NCBI RefSeq assembly: GCF_904846185.1 | Contig: NZ_CAJGZQ010000006.1 | Location: forward strand, 1-64,000 | Direction: 5' to 3' | Origin: Psychrobacter immobilis | GTDB lineage: Bacteria; Pseudomonadota; Gammaproteobacteria; Pseudomonadales; Moraxellaceae | DNA length: 64,000 nucleotides | Part shown: positions 18,368 through 28,056 of the stretch, piece after piece | Layout of the letters: each line of letters starts with the position of its first letter | Position numbering within the stretch: position 1 is the first letter of the stretch | Program-made: the position numbers and the translations under genes | The notes under the pieces: generated by a model | Database searches by the model: none | What the model saw: the letters and a program-made list of their open reading frames with translations, nothing else | What the model was told of the DNA's origin: nothing

Positions 18368-18637
18368 ATGGATGCTTACTTCTATCAAGATTGGCGGGCA
18401 GAGTATTCTGATCATAAAGCGAATGATAAGGACGTACTTATGCGTTTTGTGATTAAAGAGAATATAGAGATATTAAACAGCGTAGTTCAAGACCTTGAAT
18501 ATATACTAGCAAATGATCTAGCGACAACAGTTTTTGAAAATAATAGCTTTGACTTCGATCCAGTATTAAACGGTTATGCTAGTGAGCAAGCATGGATTGA
18601 GTCGGCTTATAAGATATTAATTGCTAAAATTAGATAA
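18368..18637 (+). CDS. Orphan CdiI-like immunity protein
   Basis: An 89-aa acidic protein, started at ATG 18368 (a TTG codon lies directly before it). The N-terminal DAYFYQDWRAEYSD and C-terminal FDFDPVLNGYASEQAWIESA match the pattern I know for CdiI_2-type immunity proteins of contact-dependent inhibition. That pattern is an FxQDW..EY start, helices, then a D(P)..G.S...W end. No CdiA, CdiB or polymorphic toxin is nearby, so it would be an orphan immunity gene. No clear Shine-Dalgarno sequence is seen. The local DNA is AT-rich and gene-poor, in keeping with acquired DNA. Confidence 0.55.
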   Translation: MDAYFYQDWRAEYSDHKANDKDVLMRFVIKENIEILNSVVQDLEYILANDLATTVFENNSFDFDPVLNGYASEQAWIESAYKILIAKIR

Positions 18638-18771
18638 ATTATTCTCACTATCATAATTATTTTGTAAGAGATTATGGTATTTTTCTACGGTTCAAACATA
18701 GAGTAACGATGACAAGATGTTGTACATATTGTTGTACATAAAATAAAATTTATATAAATTATCTATGTTAA

Positions 18772-18924
18772 TCAATATGTTAAGACAATTGGTTGACTCC
18801 CGCCGAGCGCACCAATCATTGTATCGGTAATATTTGTTTCATCCTTCCCTAGTATTACCCTAAATCCTGAATACCCATTAACTCCGTACTCAAAATATTT
18901 GCGGATTTCGCCGTGCGTGCTCGT
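18772..18924 (-). pseudogene. Possible gene remnant, 50 open codons
   Basis: The minus strand between a stop at 18925 and TGA at 18772 encodes a protein-like stretch (GEIRKYFEYGVNGYSGFRVI, then TDTMIGALGGSQP) with no start codon. Its GC is higher than its surroundings. It may be the C-terminus of a lost gene, possibly the partner of the immunity gene next door, but the strand is opposite and I cannot assign a family. Confidence 0.3.
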
Positions 18925-18976
18925 CTATTGATAGATAGTTTTCTTATATGATAGGCATTTCGCTTATAACACTCGC

Positions 18977-19345
18977 CTATTCTGCTTGCTGCAAATTAGC
19001 TGCTAGCTGGGCACGGTTGGGCACACGATGATAATTAATCACGGGCACGTTACCCAACAGGCGCTGACCTGAAGCAATTTTCTTATCCATCGTAATCATT
19101 GCAATTTTCCTGTCTTGTTTACTGAGCAATAAGTGATTGGTTTTGCGTGTGACTCGATAATCAGGAAAATACTGTTTAATCAGTACGGAGGTTTTTTGCA
19201 GGTCGTCATTAATAGGTTTTTTCACGCTTTTAGACGATTTATTATGAATTGTCTCACCCACTTTTACGCCGCGTGACTTTGCCAACAACCATAAAGCGGC
19301 AATAACAGCAAACAATATGACAAGCCACCAAATTCCATCTATCAT
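18977..19345 (-). CDS. Small membrane-anchored protein, unknown
   Basis: A 122-aa protein with one N-terminal membrane helix (IWWLVILFAVIAALWLLA) and a basic, cytoplasmic C-terminal region including QYFPDYRVTRKTNHLLLSK. It resembles a small restriction-endonuclease-like or nuclease-like fold only in length; no catalytic set can be defined. It is divergent from the Sir2 gene, with 35 bases between the starts, so the two promoters overlap. Codon use is like the housekeeping genes, suggesting a core gene. Confidence 0.55.
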   Translation of the reverse strand: MIDGIWWLVILFAVIAALWLLAKSRGVKVGETIHNKSSKSVKKPINDDLQKTSVLIKQYFPDYRVTRKTNHLLLSKQDRKIAMITMDKKIASGQRLLGNVPVINYHRVPNRAQLAANLQQAE

Positions 19346-19380
19346 TAGAAGAGATATCCATTATTAGCAAGGGTTGGCTC

Positions 19381-20181
19381 ATGTTAGCAGAATTATCACC
19401 AGCGTTAATAGCAGAAGTAGAACTTGCTGCTAAATTATTGACATCCAAACAGCATATTTGTATCTTAACGGGTGCAGGGATTTCAGCAGAAAGTGGCATT
19501 CCAACTTTCCGAGATAAGCAAACAGGCTTGTGGGAAAACTATGGTATCGAAGACTTGGCGACACCTGAGGCTTTCACTCGTGATCCAAAACTGGTGTGGT
19601 CATGGTATCAATGGCGAAGGCAATTGGTCGCAGATAAAAAACCGAATCCTGCACATTTTGCCTTAGCGCAGTGGCAATACCATACTCAGTCGTCCAACCA
19701 ATCATTAACGCTTATCACTCAAAATGTTGATGATTTACATGAGCAAGCTGGCAGTACGGTAACTCATTTGCATGGCAATCTGTGGCATAACCGCTGTAGT
19801 CAATGCGAGACAGTCTGCCAAAGTCAATCGAGGGGTTCGTATCATAGCGAGGATACAATCAATTTTGATGACACACTGATGACCTGTCGCCATTGCGATG
19901 GCTATATCAGACCAGATATCGTTTGGTTTGGCGAAGCATTACCAGTACAAGCATGGCAAACGGCAGAAGATGCGGCGGCGAATTGCGAGGTATTTATCAG
20001 TATTGGTACCTCCAGTTTCGTCTATCCTGCCGCTGCACTCGCACAGTCAGCGAAACAAAATGGTGCCAAAATTATTGAGATAAATCCCAATCCAACGCCG
20101 AATACTATTGTGGATATCACCTTAGCAGAAAAAGCTGGTGTGATTATGCCGTTATTAATCCAGAAAATCACTGCGCTGTAG
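19381..20181 (+). CDS. cobB: NAD-dependent protein deacylase, Sir2 family
   Basis: A 266-aa sirtuin that removes acyl groups from lysines using NAD. Visible motifs are GAGISAESGIPTFRD (NAD binding), TQNVDDLHEQAG, and the catalytic His in HLHGNLW. Zinc is bound by CSQCETVC and CRHC, and SIGTSSFVYPAA is also present. The gene symbol follows family use and is not proven for this organism. Three 15-base repeats (GTCGCTTGAACCTAA-like) follow the stop. Confidence 0.88.
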   Translation: MLAELSPALIAEVELAAKLLTSKQHICILTGAGISAESGIPTFRDKQTGLWENYGIEDLATPEAFTRDPKLVWSWYQWRRQLVADKKPNPAHFALAQWQYHTQSSNQSLTLITQNVDDLHEQAGSTVTHLHGNLWHNRCSQCETVCQSQSRGSYHSEDTINFDDTLMTCRHCDGYIRPDIVWFGEALPVQAWQTAEDAAANCEVFISIGTSSFVYPAAALAQSAKQNGAKIIEINPNPTPNTIVDITLAEKAGVIMPLLIQKITAL

Positions 20182-20225
20182 TCGCTTGAACCTAGGTTGC
20201 TTGAACTTAAGTCGCTTGAACCTAA
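20180..20225 (+). repeat. Three 15-base direct repeats after the Sir2 gene
   Basis: The unit GTCGCTTGAACCTA(G/A) occurs three times in a row with 1-3 mismatches, starting at the end of the sirtuin stop codon. This looks like local slippage duplication. Confidence 0.6.
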
Positions 20226-20239
20226 AAAGCATACCGTGT

Positions 20240-20280
20240 AAAAAAGAAAAGGCTTAACGATTGATATCAACCGTTAAGCC
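20240..20280 (-). terminator. Terminator of the adenine deaminase gene
   Basis: GGCTTAACG and CGTTAAGCC (20251-20280) form a 9-bp stem; on the minus strand it is followed by TTTTCTTTTTT. Confidence 0.75.
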
Positions 20281-20309
20281 TCGGATACTAAAACCTAGTC
20301 ATAGTTGAT

Positions 20310-21308
20310 TTACTTTAGCGCCAGATCAACTTTCGCCAAATATGCTGCTTTTAATTCATCACTAATAAATGAAGCATTAAAGGAGTTCTTTACCAAAGTA
20401 ACAACATCGTCTTCTGTTAGCGGTAAATTTTCGCATATATTTATAAAGTTCTGATTCATATAACCTTTGAAATAGGCTGGATCATCAGAGTTTATGGTGA
20501 TGTTTAGACCATAATCTAGCAGCTCTTTGATATTGTGTTCTTTGTAATTATCAAAGACTTTCAGCTCAATATTTGAGTTCGGGCAAACGGTCAGCGGCAT
20601 TTGCTCGTCTTTCAGTCTTTGCATCAACTCTGGGCTTTTTATCGATTGCACACCATGATCGATTCTATTGATATTTAATAAGTCCAGTGCTTCATAAATG
20701 TACGAAAAATCTGCCTCTTCACCAGCATGAGCGACCAGCTTAAAACCTGCTTCTTTAGCTTTTTTGAACACATCCTTGAATTTTGATGGTGGATTGCCCA
20801 GCTCTGATGAATCAAGACCGACACCGATGATGTCATCTTTGAATACCAGTGCTTGCTCTAAGGTCTCAAACGCTTCTTCTTGTGATAAATGCCTTAGGAA
20901 ACACATGATAATACAAGAGGTGATACCATATTTTTCTTTGGCATCTGCAAGCGCTTCTTTGATGCCTGTTATCACCACTTCAAAAGGTATGCCTCGTTCA
21001 GTATGCGTCTGCGGGTCAAAAAATATCTCTGTGTGAATGACGTTATTTTCAACACACTTAAGTATATATTCCCACGTTAAATCATAAAAATCGTCTTTAG
21101 TGATCAGGACATTTGCGCCTGCATAGTAGATATCTAAAAAGGTTTGCAAGTTGGTGAAGTTGTAGGCGTTGCGCACATCTTCTATGTTTTTATAGGGAAT
21201 CTCTATCTGGTTCTTTTTGGCCAATCTAAACATCAGCTCAGGTTCTAGTGAGCCTTCAATATGTAAATGCAGCTCAGCTTTTGGTAATTTCTTTATTAAA
21301 TCAATCAT
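20310..21308 (-). CDS. Adenine deaminase
   Basis: A 332-aa metal-dependent amidohydrolase of the adenosine/AMP deaminase superfamily. Metal ligands are in ELHLHIEGSLEPEL; the catalytic site is in VAHAGEE; IDHGVQS and INSDDPAYF complete the site. The segment HTEIFFDPQTHTERGIPFEV is, from my knowledge of the family, characteristic of the bacterial/fungal adenine deaminase subgroup and not of adenosine deaminases. The likely reaction is therefore adenine to hypoxanthine for purine salvage. It is monocistronic, with its own terminator. Confidence 0.85.
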   Translation of the reverse strand: MIDLIKKLPKAELHLHIEGSLEPELMFRLAKKNQIEIPYKNIEDVRNAYNFTNLQTFLDIYYAGANVLITKDDFYDLTWEYILKCVENNVIHTEIFFDPQTHTERGIPFEVVITGIKEALADAKEKYGITSCIIMCFLRHLSQEEAFETLEQALVFKDDIIGVGLDSSELGNPPSKFKDVFKKAKEAGFKLVAHAGEEADFSYIYEALDLLNINRIDHGVQSIKSPELMQRLKDEQMPLTVCPNSNIELKVFDNYKEHNIKELLDYGLNITINSDDPAYFKGYMNQNFINICENLPLTEDDVVTLVKNSFNASFISDELKAAYLAKVDLALK

Positions 21309-21519
21309 AGGATTCCAGTGACGGCTTTTTGTAGTAGAGTACTTTTGAGAAGTGCTTTTGAGAAGCGCCTTTATAAATGCAAAGCCTGTATAGACGCTTG
21401 AGCAATATATCAGTCACCCTCGATTTCTAGAGGCGCTATTATATTGTAATTGATGCCAAAACCCTATAAAAGAACACGATGCTAGCAAAATAACAAGCCA
21501 TCAGATTCCCTCATCTACG

Positions 21520-22044
21520 TTACTTCAAAAACACCACAGTATCAGACAACTCGTTACCCGCTGGATCCTGCTCCAAATGATAATACTGACGCAGCACTTG
21601 CCCAACTTCATCTAACAATTCAGCCAAGCTTTCTTCGGTTTTTTGATTGGCAATACCTGACACGGCCTTATCACACATCGCCCGCCAAACGGTGGGGCTG
21701 ACATGAGCACTGATACCACGATCAGCTACGATCTCTAACTGATGCTCGCAAATATTGACATACACCAAGACGCCCGTATTCTCCTCAGTATCCCAAACTC
21801 GATACTCACTAAACAGCTCAATCGCACGTTCGCGACAGCCAATATAATACGCCTCTTGAATCGGCAGATGGTTTTCTACAATCAAAAACACCTCACCCCG
21901 ATGCCCTCGCTCTGCATGGGTCACCTCGTCTGTTAAACGTGCTTTGGCCGCTGCTGTTAACCATTTACTATGCAATATAGGAATAAATAAGACTTGACGC
22001 CACCAGCGGGCAAAACTGGGATTTGACGCGTTGTTTTCTGACAT
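21520..22044 (-). CDS. TPM-domain protein (cytoplasmic)
   Basis: A 174-aa protein with the TPM fold. Signatures are EVTHAERGHRGEVFLIVENHL and TGVLVYVNICEHQLEIVADRG. It lacks a signal peptide and the Gly-rich tail of its upstream neighbour. It is the last gene of a lemA-ygcG-like-TPM operon, 63 bases after the stop of the second gene. TPM proteins of this kind are thought to act at the cell envelope together with LemA. Confidence 0.75.
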   Translation of the reverse strand: MSENNASNPSFARWWRQVLFIPILHSKWLTAAAKARLTDEVTHAERGHRGEVFLIVENHLPIQEAYYIGCRERAIELFSEYRVWDTEENTGVLVYVNICEHQLEIVADRGISAHVSPTVWRAMCDKAVSGIANQKTEESLAELLDEVGQVLRQYYHLEQDPAGNELSDTVVFLK

Positions 22045-22107
22045 TTTACTATTTCCTCAAATACGTCATTGCTGACGGTCGTTTAGTATCCGTTTTTACT
22101 TAAGCAT

Positions 22108-23271
22108 CTACCAAGAGCCACCAGCACCGCCGCCGCCAAAACCACCGCCGCCACCACCGAAGCCGCCGCCGCCGAAACCACCACCTCCAGAGCCGCCGCC
22201 ACCGCCCATACCAGGTAGGAATATCATACCGCCGCCTCTACGACCGCCGCCAGATCCACCTTTACCACCGCCGCCGCCACCTCGTGAAATCAAAAATAGC
22301 CATAAGAATATAGCCATAATAACGGTCATAAAAAAACCACCGCCTAAGGCTAACGATCCCGCAAAAAACCCACCAGCAGTAATAATAGAACCAAATACAC
22401 GACCAAAAATACTGGTAATAAAGCTTCCAAATATCATCGCCATAATAAATAAAAATATGGGCGATGGTAGCTCGTCTGAACCTTGTTGTGCACTACGCTC
22501 GGCTGCTTGCGCATCGGCACGAGCCAATACCTCAGGATCAGCAGTCAGCCGCGTTTTGAGCGCGTCAACGCCAGCTATTATCCCAGCGCCATAGTTATTT
22601 TGCTTAAATAACGGCGTGATATCTTCACGAATAATACGATTGACGGCAGCATCTGGTAAGACACCCTCTAGTCCGTAACCCGTCAAAATGTACATATCAC
22701 GGTCATTGACGGCGACTACCATGAGTAAGCCATCATCAATGTCTTTATTGCCCAGCTGCCATTTCTCAGCTACTTGTAGAGCATAGTCAAAGATAGGAAC
22801 ACCATTGGTCGTAGGAACGATAACCACCGCTGCTTGCGCAAGACCTTGCTGATAAATATTTCTAAGCTGCGCCTCTAGACGCTGTTTTTCTTGCGGATTT
22901 AGGATATTGGCCTGATCAACGACAGGATTATTTAATATGAGCTTATCGGCATCGACACTGGGTGCATTTGACTGTATAGGAGAAGGATTTGCGGCTGTTG
23001 ACCCAGCTGTGGCATCATTATTAGCCACATTAGGGTTGATCGCCTCATTGCCTAAAATGGCATCATTGATTGCATCATTACCCAATACAGCGTCATTGAT
23101 CGCTTCATTAGACTCGCCCGCTTTGGCAATCGCTACCAAGTCCTCAACACTACGACTTTGCATGTCTGAGGTGCTATCAATGGCTTCATTAGGCGCAGCA
23201 TACAACACAGGCGCACTACTGACGCTGAGTGTGAACAGTAATACTGATAGGATTGCTTTTGAATTGTTCAT
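22108..23271 (-). CDS. TPM-domain protein with Gly-rich C-terminus (YgcG-like)
   Basis: A 387-aa protein with a signal peptide (ending VLYAAP). A low-complexity linker follows, containing four imperfect (N)(D/E)AIND/NAI.GN repeats at about residues 55-80. The TPM domain then has VVDQANILNPQEKQRLEAQL and DRDMYILTGYGLEGVLPD, followed by membrane helices near residues 275-330 and a tail that is almost entirely Gly with a few Phe, Ser and Arg. It is the middle gene of the LemA operon. The length and Gly-rich end are typical of this family. Confidence 0.8.
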   Translation of the reverse strand: MNNSKAILSVLLFTLSVSSAPVLYAAPNEAIDSTSDMQSRSVEDLVAIAKAGESNEAINDAVLGNDAINDAILGNEAINPNVANNDATAGSTAANPSPIQSNAPSVDADKLILNNPVVDQANILNPQEKQRLEAQLRNIYQQGLAQAAVVIVPTTNGVPIFDYALQVAEKWQLGNKDIDDGLLMVVAVNDRDMYILTGYGLEGVLPDAAVNRIIREDITPLFKQNNYGAGIIAGVDALKTRLTADPEVLARADAQAAERSAQQGSDELPSPIFLFIMAMIFGSFITSIFGRVFGSIITAGGFFAGSLALGGGFFMTVIMAIFLWLFLISRGGGGGGKGGSGGGRRGGGMIFLPGMGGGGGSGGGGFGGGGFGGGGGGFGGGGAGGSW

Positions 23272-23488
23272 CTAATCTATACCACCTCAAGTGACATCTG
23301 TACTGAGTGAATCTACGTGATACCATTCACAAAAATTAGCATAGCAAAAAAACCAAATTTGACATAGCTAATCGTACTTTTTGGATTTGGTATTAAGTCT
23401 AATAGGCATTCATATCCATCAATACCTTTAAAAATGTGGCTAAGCAAACTAGTGGCTAACTAAGCTAAACGATAAAAATGTAAACAAA

Positions 23489-23513
23489 CAGAGCGGCAAA
23501 TCCCGCTCTGTTT
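23489..23513 (-). terminator. Hairpin after lemA
   Basis: AGAGCGG and CCGCTCT pair around AATC. It lies between lemA and the second operon gene. The T-run on the minus strand is weak, so it may only attenuate read-through. Confidence 0.45.
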
Positions 23514-23533
23514 TCATCTCTATTTAATCACCA

Positions 23534-24169
23534 CTACTCAGCTGTCGCTGACTTATCATCACCGAAGTCAACACTTGGTGCGGTTGAAATAGCATCTTCA
23601 TTCGCCACGCTAAAGTTTGGCTTGGCATTCATACCAAATACTTTTGCTGTAATGTTGGTTGGGAATTGGCGCACCGTCGTATTATAGCTTTGCACTTCTT
23701 GAATATAACGGTTACGAGCGACGGCAATACGGTTTTCAGTGCCTTCGAGCTGGGCTTGTAAGTCTTGGAACAAAGCATCTGACTTTAACTCAGGATAACG
23801 TTCAGAGACAGCCATCAAACGTGATAGTGCACCTGTCATCTGTTCCTGTGCCGCTGCATAACGCTCCATCGCTTCTGGATCATTCAGTACTTCTGGCGTC
23901 ACAGTAATGCTACCAGCACGAGAGCGTGCCTCAGCTACTTGAGTAAACACTTCTTGTTCTTGCTCAGCGTACTGCTGCACGACTTTGACTAAGTTTGGCA
24001 CCAAATCAGCGCGGCGTTGATATTGGTTCACCACTTCTGACCACGACGCGGTAACTTGCTCATCTTGAGCCTGCAGGTTGTTGTAGCCACAACCGCTTAG
24101 ACCGACGGTAGACGTCGCTAACACGGCCGCGAGCAATATGGGTTTTACAATTGATTGACGCGTCATCAT
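23534..24169 (-). CDS. lemA: LemA family lipoprotein
   Basis: Started at ATG 24169, which has AGGAG 5 bases upstream; the longer frame adds 14 residues before the signal peptide. A lipoprotein signal ends LSGCGYNN. The helical LemA body includes SWSEVVNQYQRRADLVPNLV, TEVAEARS-like FTQVAEARSRAGS and NRYIQEVQSYN. LemA forms a helical bundle at the membrane and regularly accompanies TPM-domain genes, as here. Function in the cell is poorly known. Confidence 0.88.
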   Translation of the reverse strand: MMTRQSIVKPILLAAVLATSTVGLSGCGYNNLQAQDEQVTASWSEVVNQYQRRADLVPNLVKVVQQYAEQEQEVFTQVAEARSRAGSITVTPEVLNDPEAMERYAAAQEQMTGALSRLMAVSERYPELKSDALFQDLQAQLEGTENRIAVARNRYIQEVQSYNTTVRQFPTNITAKVFGMNAKPNFSVANEDAISTAPSVDFGDDKSATAE

Positions 24170-25364
24170 TGTTTCTCCTAATAATGGTAAATAATAAATA
24201 GCCAGTAACACTTTTTTGATAATTTTTTAAAGCTTGTATTTTGAAGCTGATAAATGAGGTCATGCAAATGTATGTCTATTTATATTAAAGCCGTATATTT
24301 TTTATAATAAAGGCACATCACTTGTATTAAAGCCACACTAAACATAAGAACAGCAGTTAATGGGTACGATAGCAATCGTATGCCGCTCTACTGGAGTCTC
24401 TTCTTATCAACGATAACGAAACTATAGGATAAGATATTTTACACAATGATGGCGCTATCTCAGTATTTTTACAATTAGCCGTTACCAAAACACAACCGCA
24501 AAACCACACTGCTATCCCATGACTATTGCTCGTTTTTATTACCTGTCATTGATAACATCTACATCACAAATATCATCGAACCACTGGCATTATCTTTACT
24601 CCATACCTTGTCCAGTATAGAGGAGTGACAGATAAGCGATGAATAACCGCTCTATTTTTGTGTAGTCGATGTGGCTTTATCTATTGATTCGATATCTAAC
24701 AACGGTCAAAACATGCGATATTTTATCGTTATTTGTAGTCATATCTGCCTGACTCAATATGAATATATATGCTTCTGTACAAAGAAAATTCTAGTAATTA
24801 CTACAAAAATATGGCAAATTGCAGTTACGTAGCCGTACGGTTTGAATACATTTGGTAGTGGACTTATGGCTTGATTAGTATTAGCGAGTTGTTGATTTCT
24901 ATGTAAAATATTACTCAGTTATTAGAGATTCGCTTAATCGTTTCAATCAGCCACACCAACCCTGTAGTCAATCGATACTGCTCACAAAAAGTTGAATGCT
25001 ATCGGCATGATAAGTATTTAATATTATAACCGCCTGTTTTATCCACTGGTCTACTGAACATTCATCTCAGATATTAAGTGATAGGATAAATGTCGCAGTA
25101 ATTGAGACAGCTTACGCCTTGCAACTATGCTGATACACATACCATCGGTAATAAGCATAAGCAAACCGTCAATATTACTGATAAACCAAGCGGATAACTA
25201 CAGACAACTACAGTCCATTCTTAGTGGCTAAGCGCGTATGAGACTTAACGGATATACATGAGTCGATGTAGATAATTTAACTGCTTAACTTAAATAAGTA
25301 AGTTAACCAGTTAGCTTACTCCTAGCATACAGAGCCACTTTGAGACAGTACTAGGAATATACAT
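24170..25364. other. 1.2 kb region without genes
   Basis: No frame over 60 codons and no recognisable RNA gene, riboswitch or insertion sequence is seen on either strand. The left end must contain the lemA promoter (minus) and the right end the promoter and leader of the symporter gene (plus). Composition is AT-rich and there are no obvious internal repeats. It could hide a small RNA or a decayed gene. Confidence 0.4.
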
Positions 25365-26912
25365 ATGGAAGGTTTAGTTAACTTAGTAAACGGAATTATC
25401 TGGAGCCCCGCACTGATCTATCTGTGCTTGGGCGCGGGCCTATTTTATTCCATTATGACGCGCTTCGTACAAGTGCGTCTGTTCGGTGAAATGATCAAAT
25501 TACTCTTTACTGGTAAATCTAGTGATCAAGGTATTTCATCATTTCAGGCACTTGCCGTATCACTTGCAGGACGCGTGGGTATGGGTAACATCGCTGGGGT
25601 AGCTGCGGCTATCGGCTTCGGTGGCCCAGGTGCCGTATTTTGGATGTGGGTCGTGGCCTTCTTAGGCGCATCGACTGCTTATGTTGAGTCTACGCTCGCA
25701 CAGATTTATAAAGAAAAAGACGTCATCACTGGCGAATATCGCGGTGGCCCAGCTTACTATTTTGAGCGCGCACTTGGCCAAAAATGGTATGGCATCCTCT
25801 TTGCAATCTCATCTATCCTCGCTTGTGGTATATTTTTACCAGGTGTACAGGCAAACGGCGTTATCAATGCTTTCGCACAGGTAATGGGCGAAGGGTCTGT
25901 TATGAGCATTGGCGCCTTAGAAGTTGGCTCAATGCGTCTAGTAGCCTTAGCCATTATCCTTGTGGTATTAGGTATTATCATCTTTGGTGGTATCAAGCGT
26001 ATCGCAACGTTTACCGAGTATGCCGTTCCTTTTATGGCATTGGGCTATATCGTTCTTGCACTAATCATCATGTTTACTAACTTTGATATGATTCCACAAG
26101 TATTCGGTCTAATCGTTAGCGATGCATTTACTGCTCAAGCAGGTTTTGGTGCAGCGATTGGTTGGGGCGTAAAACGTGGTATTTACTCAAATGAAGCAGG
26201 TCAAGGTACAGGTCCTCATGCTGCTGCTGCTGCTGAAGTTGAGCACCCATCACAGCAGGGTTTGGTTCAGGCATTCTCAGTATATGTCGATACCCTATTA
26301 GTATGTTCTGCTACTGCCTTCATGATCCTAACAATGGGTACTTATAACATTCAAGGAACATTACCAGACGGTCAGTTCATCGTACAGAATGTCGCTGCTA
26401 CCACTGAAATCAACGCCCCTGCATTCACGCAAATGGCGATGGAATCTGTTTATGGTGGTTTTGGTAACACCTTTATCGCTATTGCTGTCTTCTTCTTTGC
26501 CTTTACCACTATCTTGGCTTACTACTACATCGCTGAAGTGAACGTTGCTTATCTAACGCGCTTTGTTGGTCGCAGTGCCAACAAGACTGGTCTATTCTTA
26601 GTCAAAATCTTAATCATGGTGATGGTTGCTTACGGCGGCCTAAACTCAGCTGGCTACATTTGGGCTATTGGTGATATTGGTGTTGGGCTTATGGCTTGGT
26701 TGAACATCGTTGGTATTTTGGTCATCTTCATTGTGGCTCGTCCAACACTTACCATGCTAAAAGACTATGAAGCACAGCGTAAAGCAGGTGTTGAGCGCTA
26801 CAGTTTTGATCCTGCAAAATTCGGCATCAAAAACGCCCCTTATTGGGAAGAGCGTCATCTAAAAGAGCAACAAAGAATGGCAGCAGATCCACTACGTAAA
26901 GAGCATAAGTAA
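25365..26912 (+). CDS. Alanine/glycine:cation symporter (AGCS family)
   Basis: A 515-aa inner-membrane transporter with about 11 helices. The family signatures are LAGRVGMGNIAGVAAAIGFGGPGAVFWMW (about residues 67-95; sodium-site region) and RGIYSNEAGQGTGPHAAAAA (about 270). It takes up alanine or glycine with sodium. The gene is alone, with a strong terminator behind it and a 1.2 kb gene-free region in front. The start ATG has a short unremarkable upstream region (GGAATATAC). Confidence 0.92.
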   Translation: MEGLVNLVNGIIWSPALIYLCLGAGLFYSIMTRFVQVRLFGEMIKLLFTGKSSDQGISSFQALAVSLAGRVGMGNIAGVAAAIGFGGPGAVFWMWVVAFLGASTAYVESTLAQIYKEKDVITGEYRGGPAYYFERALGQKWYGILFAISSILACGIFLPGVQANGVINAFAQVMGEGSVMSIGALEVGSMRLVALAIILVVLGIIIFGGIKRIATFTEYAVPFMALGYIVLALIIMFTNFDMIPQVFGLIVSDAFTAQAGFGAAIGWGVKRGIYSNEAGQGTGPHAAAAAEVEHPSQQGLVQAFSVYVDTLLVCSATAFMILTMGTYNIQGTLPDGQFIVQNVAATTEINAPAFTQMAMESVYGGFGNTFIAIAVFFFAFTTILAYYYIAEVNVAYLTRFVGRSANKTGLFLVKILIMVMVAYGGLNSAGYIWAIGDIGVGLMAWLNIVGILVIFIVARPTLTMLKDYEAQRKAGVERYSFDPAKFGIKNAPYWEERHLKEQQRMAADPLRKEHK

Positions 26913-26970
26913 TATTCTATAACGTAGCTATTATTCTTTAACATAATTGTTATTCAAACTTCTAAAACAA

Positions 26971-27000
26971 AAGCCCGAAACAATCGTTTCGGGCTTTTTT
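26971..27000 (+). terminator. Strong terminator of the symporter gene
   Basis: AAGCCCGAAAC and GTTTCGGGCTT form an 11-bp stem with loop AATC, followed by TTTT. Confidence 0.9.
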
Positions 27001-27184
27001 GTTTCAAACCTTTGCATTCATAAGCCTTCAATAGATATCTTACATAAGTCATCATTACTCTTTAAACTTGCATTAGTGTGAACCAATGAGAGGCTCATTT
27101 ATCTTACTCTCCATTACATTGAACCGTTTTCATGCGACTGACTTATATCAATGCTATGGTAAACATTAGGTATCCCCCAAACGC

Positions 27185-27212
27185 AAAAAAGCCCAGCTCA
27201 ATAGCTAGGCTT
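27185..27212 (-). terminator. Terminator of the first FAS1 gene
   Basis: On the minus strand AGCCTAGCT and AGCTGGGCT pair around ATTG, with T6 after the stem. Confidence 0.75.
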
Positions 27213-27267
27213 CTTCGACGTCATTATTTAAATAATTAATCATCAATAAAGAGGCTATAGAAACAAC

Positions 27268-27873
27268 TTACTCAGGCATCAATACTGCATCGATAGTGTG
27301 AACCACGCCGTTCGTTGCCATGATATCTGTACCAGTAATATTAGCCGTGTTACCAGTCGCATCAGTGATGACATTAGCATCGCTAATATTGATAGTAGCA
27401 CCATTTACAGTAGCAACATCAGTACCATAAGGAATGTCAGCTGCCATAACAATCATAGGTACTACGTGATACGGAAGTACTTTTTTCAGTAGATCTGTAT
27501 CGGCTAATAGCTCTTCTTTAGTAACGCCTAGCTTCTCTAACACAGGAGCAAATGCATCATCAGTTGGTGCAAATACCGTATAAGTCCCAGCATCCATCAT
27601 CATTGTATCTAAGCCAGCAGCTTGTAATGCAGCCGTTAGAATCGTTAGATTTTCGTTGCCAGCTGCTATTTCAGCAATGCTTTGCGTCGCAGCAGTATCG
27701 GCCATTGGATCGGCTTCAGTCATTGGCTCAACTTCGGCAACAGGCTCTACAACCACTTCTTCAGTAGTCACTTCAGGCTCAACAGGATCAGTAACTGCTT
27801 CTTTATCATTACAAGCGGCTAATGACATGGCAGCTGTAACGACAGCAATAGAAAGTAAGTTTTTCTTCAACAT
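27268..27873 (-). CDS. FAS1 (fasciclin) domain lipoprotein, single domain
   Basis: Started at ATG 27873 with AAGGA upstream (MLKKNLLSIAVV); the longer frame adds 39 unlikely residues. A lipobox (MSLAAC) is followed by a Glu/Val/Pro-rich linker and one FAS1 domain. H1 is YTVFAPTDDAFAPVLEKLG and H2 is ATNGVVHTIDAVLMP. FAS1 domains mediate adhesion or matrix binding outside the cell. This is the last of three FAS1 genes in a row on this strand, separated by spacers of 180-340 bp, probably from duplication. Confidence 0.88.
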   Translation of the reverse strand: MLKKNLLSIAVVTAAMSLAACNDKEAVTDPVEPEVTTEEVVVEPVAEVEPMTEADPMADTAATQSIAEIAAGNENLTILTAALQAAGLDTMMMDAGTYTVFAPTDDAFAPVLEKLGVTKEELLADTDLLKKVLPYHVVPMIVMAADIPYGTDVATVNGATINISDANVITDATGNTANITGTDIMATNGVVHTIDAVLMPE

Positions 27874-28056
27874 AAGTATTTCCTTATAAAGAGATGGTCT
27901 GTTAAGTGACTTGTTTGACAAATAACTTAACCCAGTTAATGTATATAACAGCGAACCACTTATCTGTTGCAAATGATAGCAACTAAACAATAGTAATAAT
28001 GTCGCCTCTGCTATACCAATAACTATAATTTTAACTGATTAATTTCGGATTAATGC

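Noticed and set aside
18365..18637. TTG as start of the CdiI-like gene
   Set aside because: An ATG follows immediately, and no ribosome site favours the TTG.
20310..21308. Adenosine deaminase
   Set aside because: The FFDPQTHTERGIPFEV region and LHLHIEGSLEPEL start agree better with adenine deaminases, so the adenosine label was not used.
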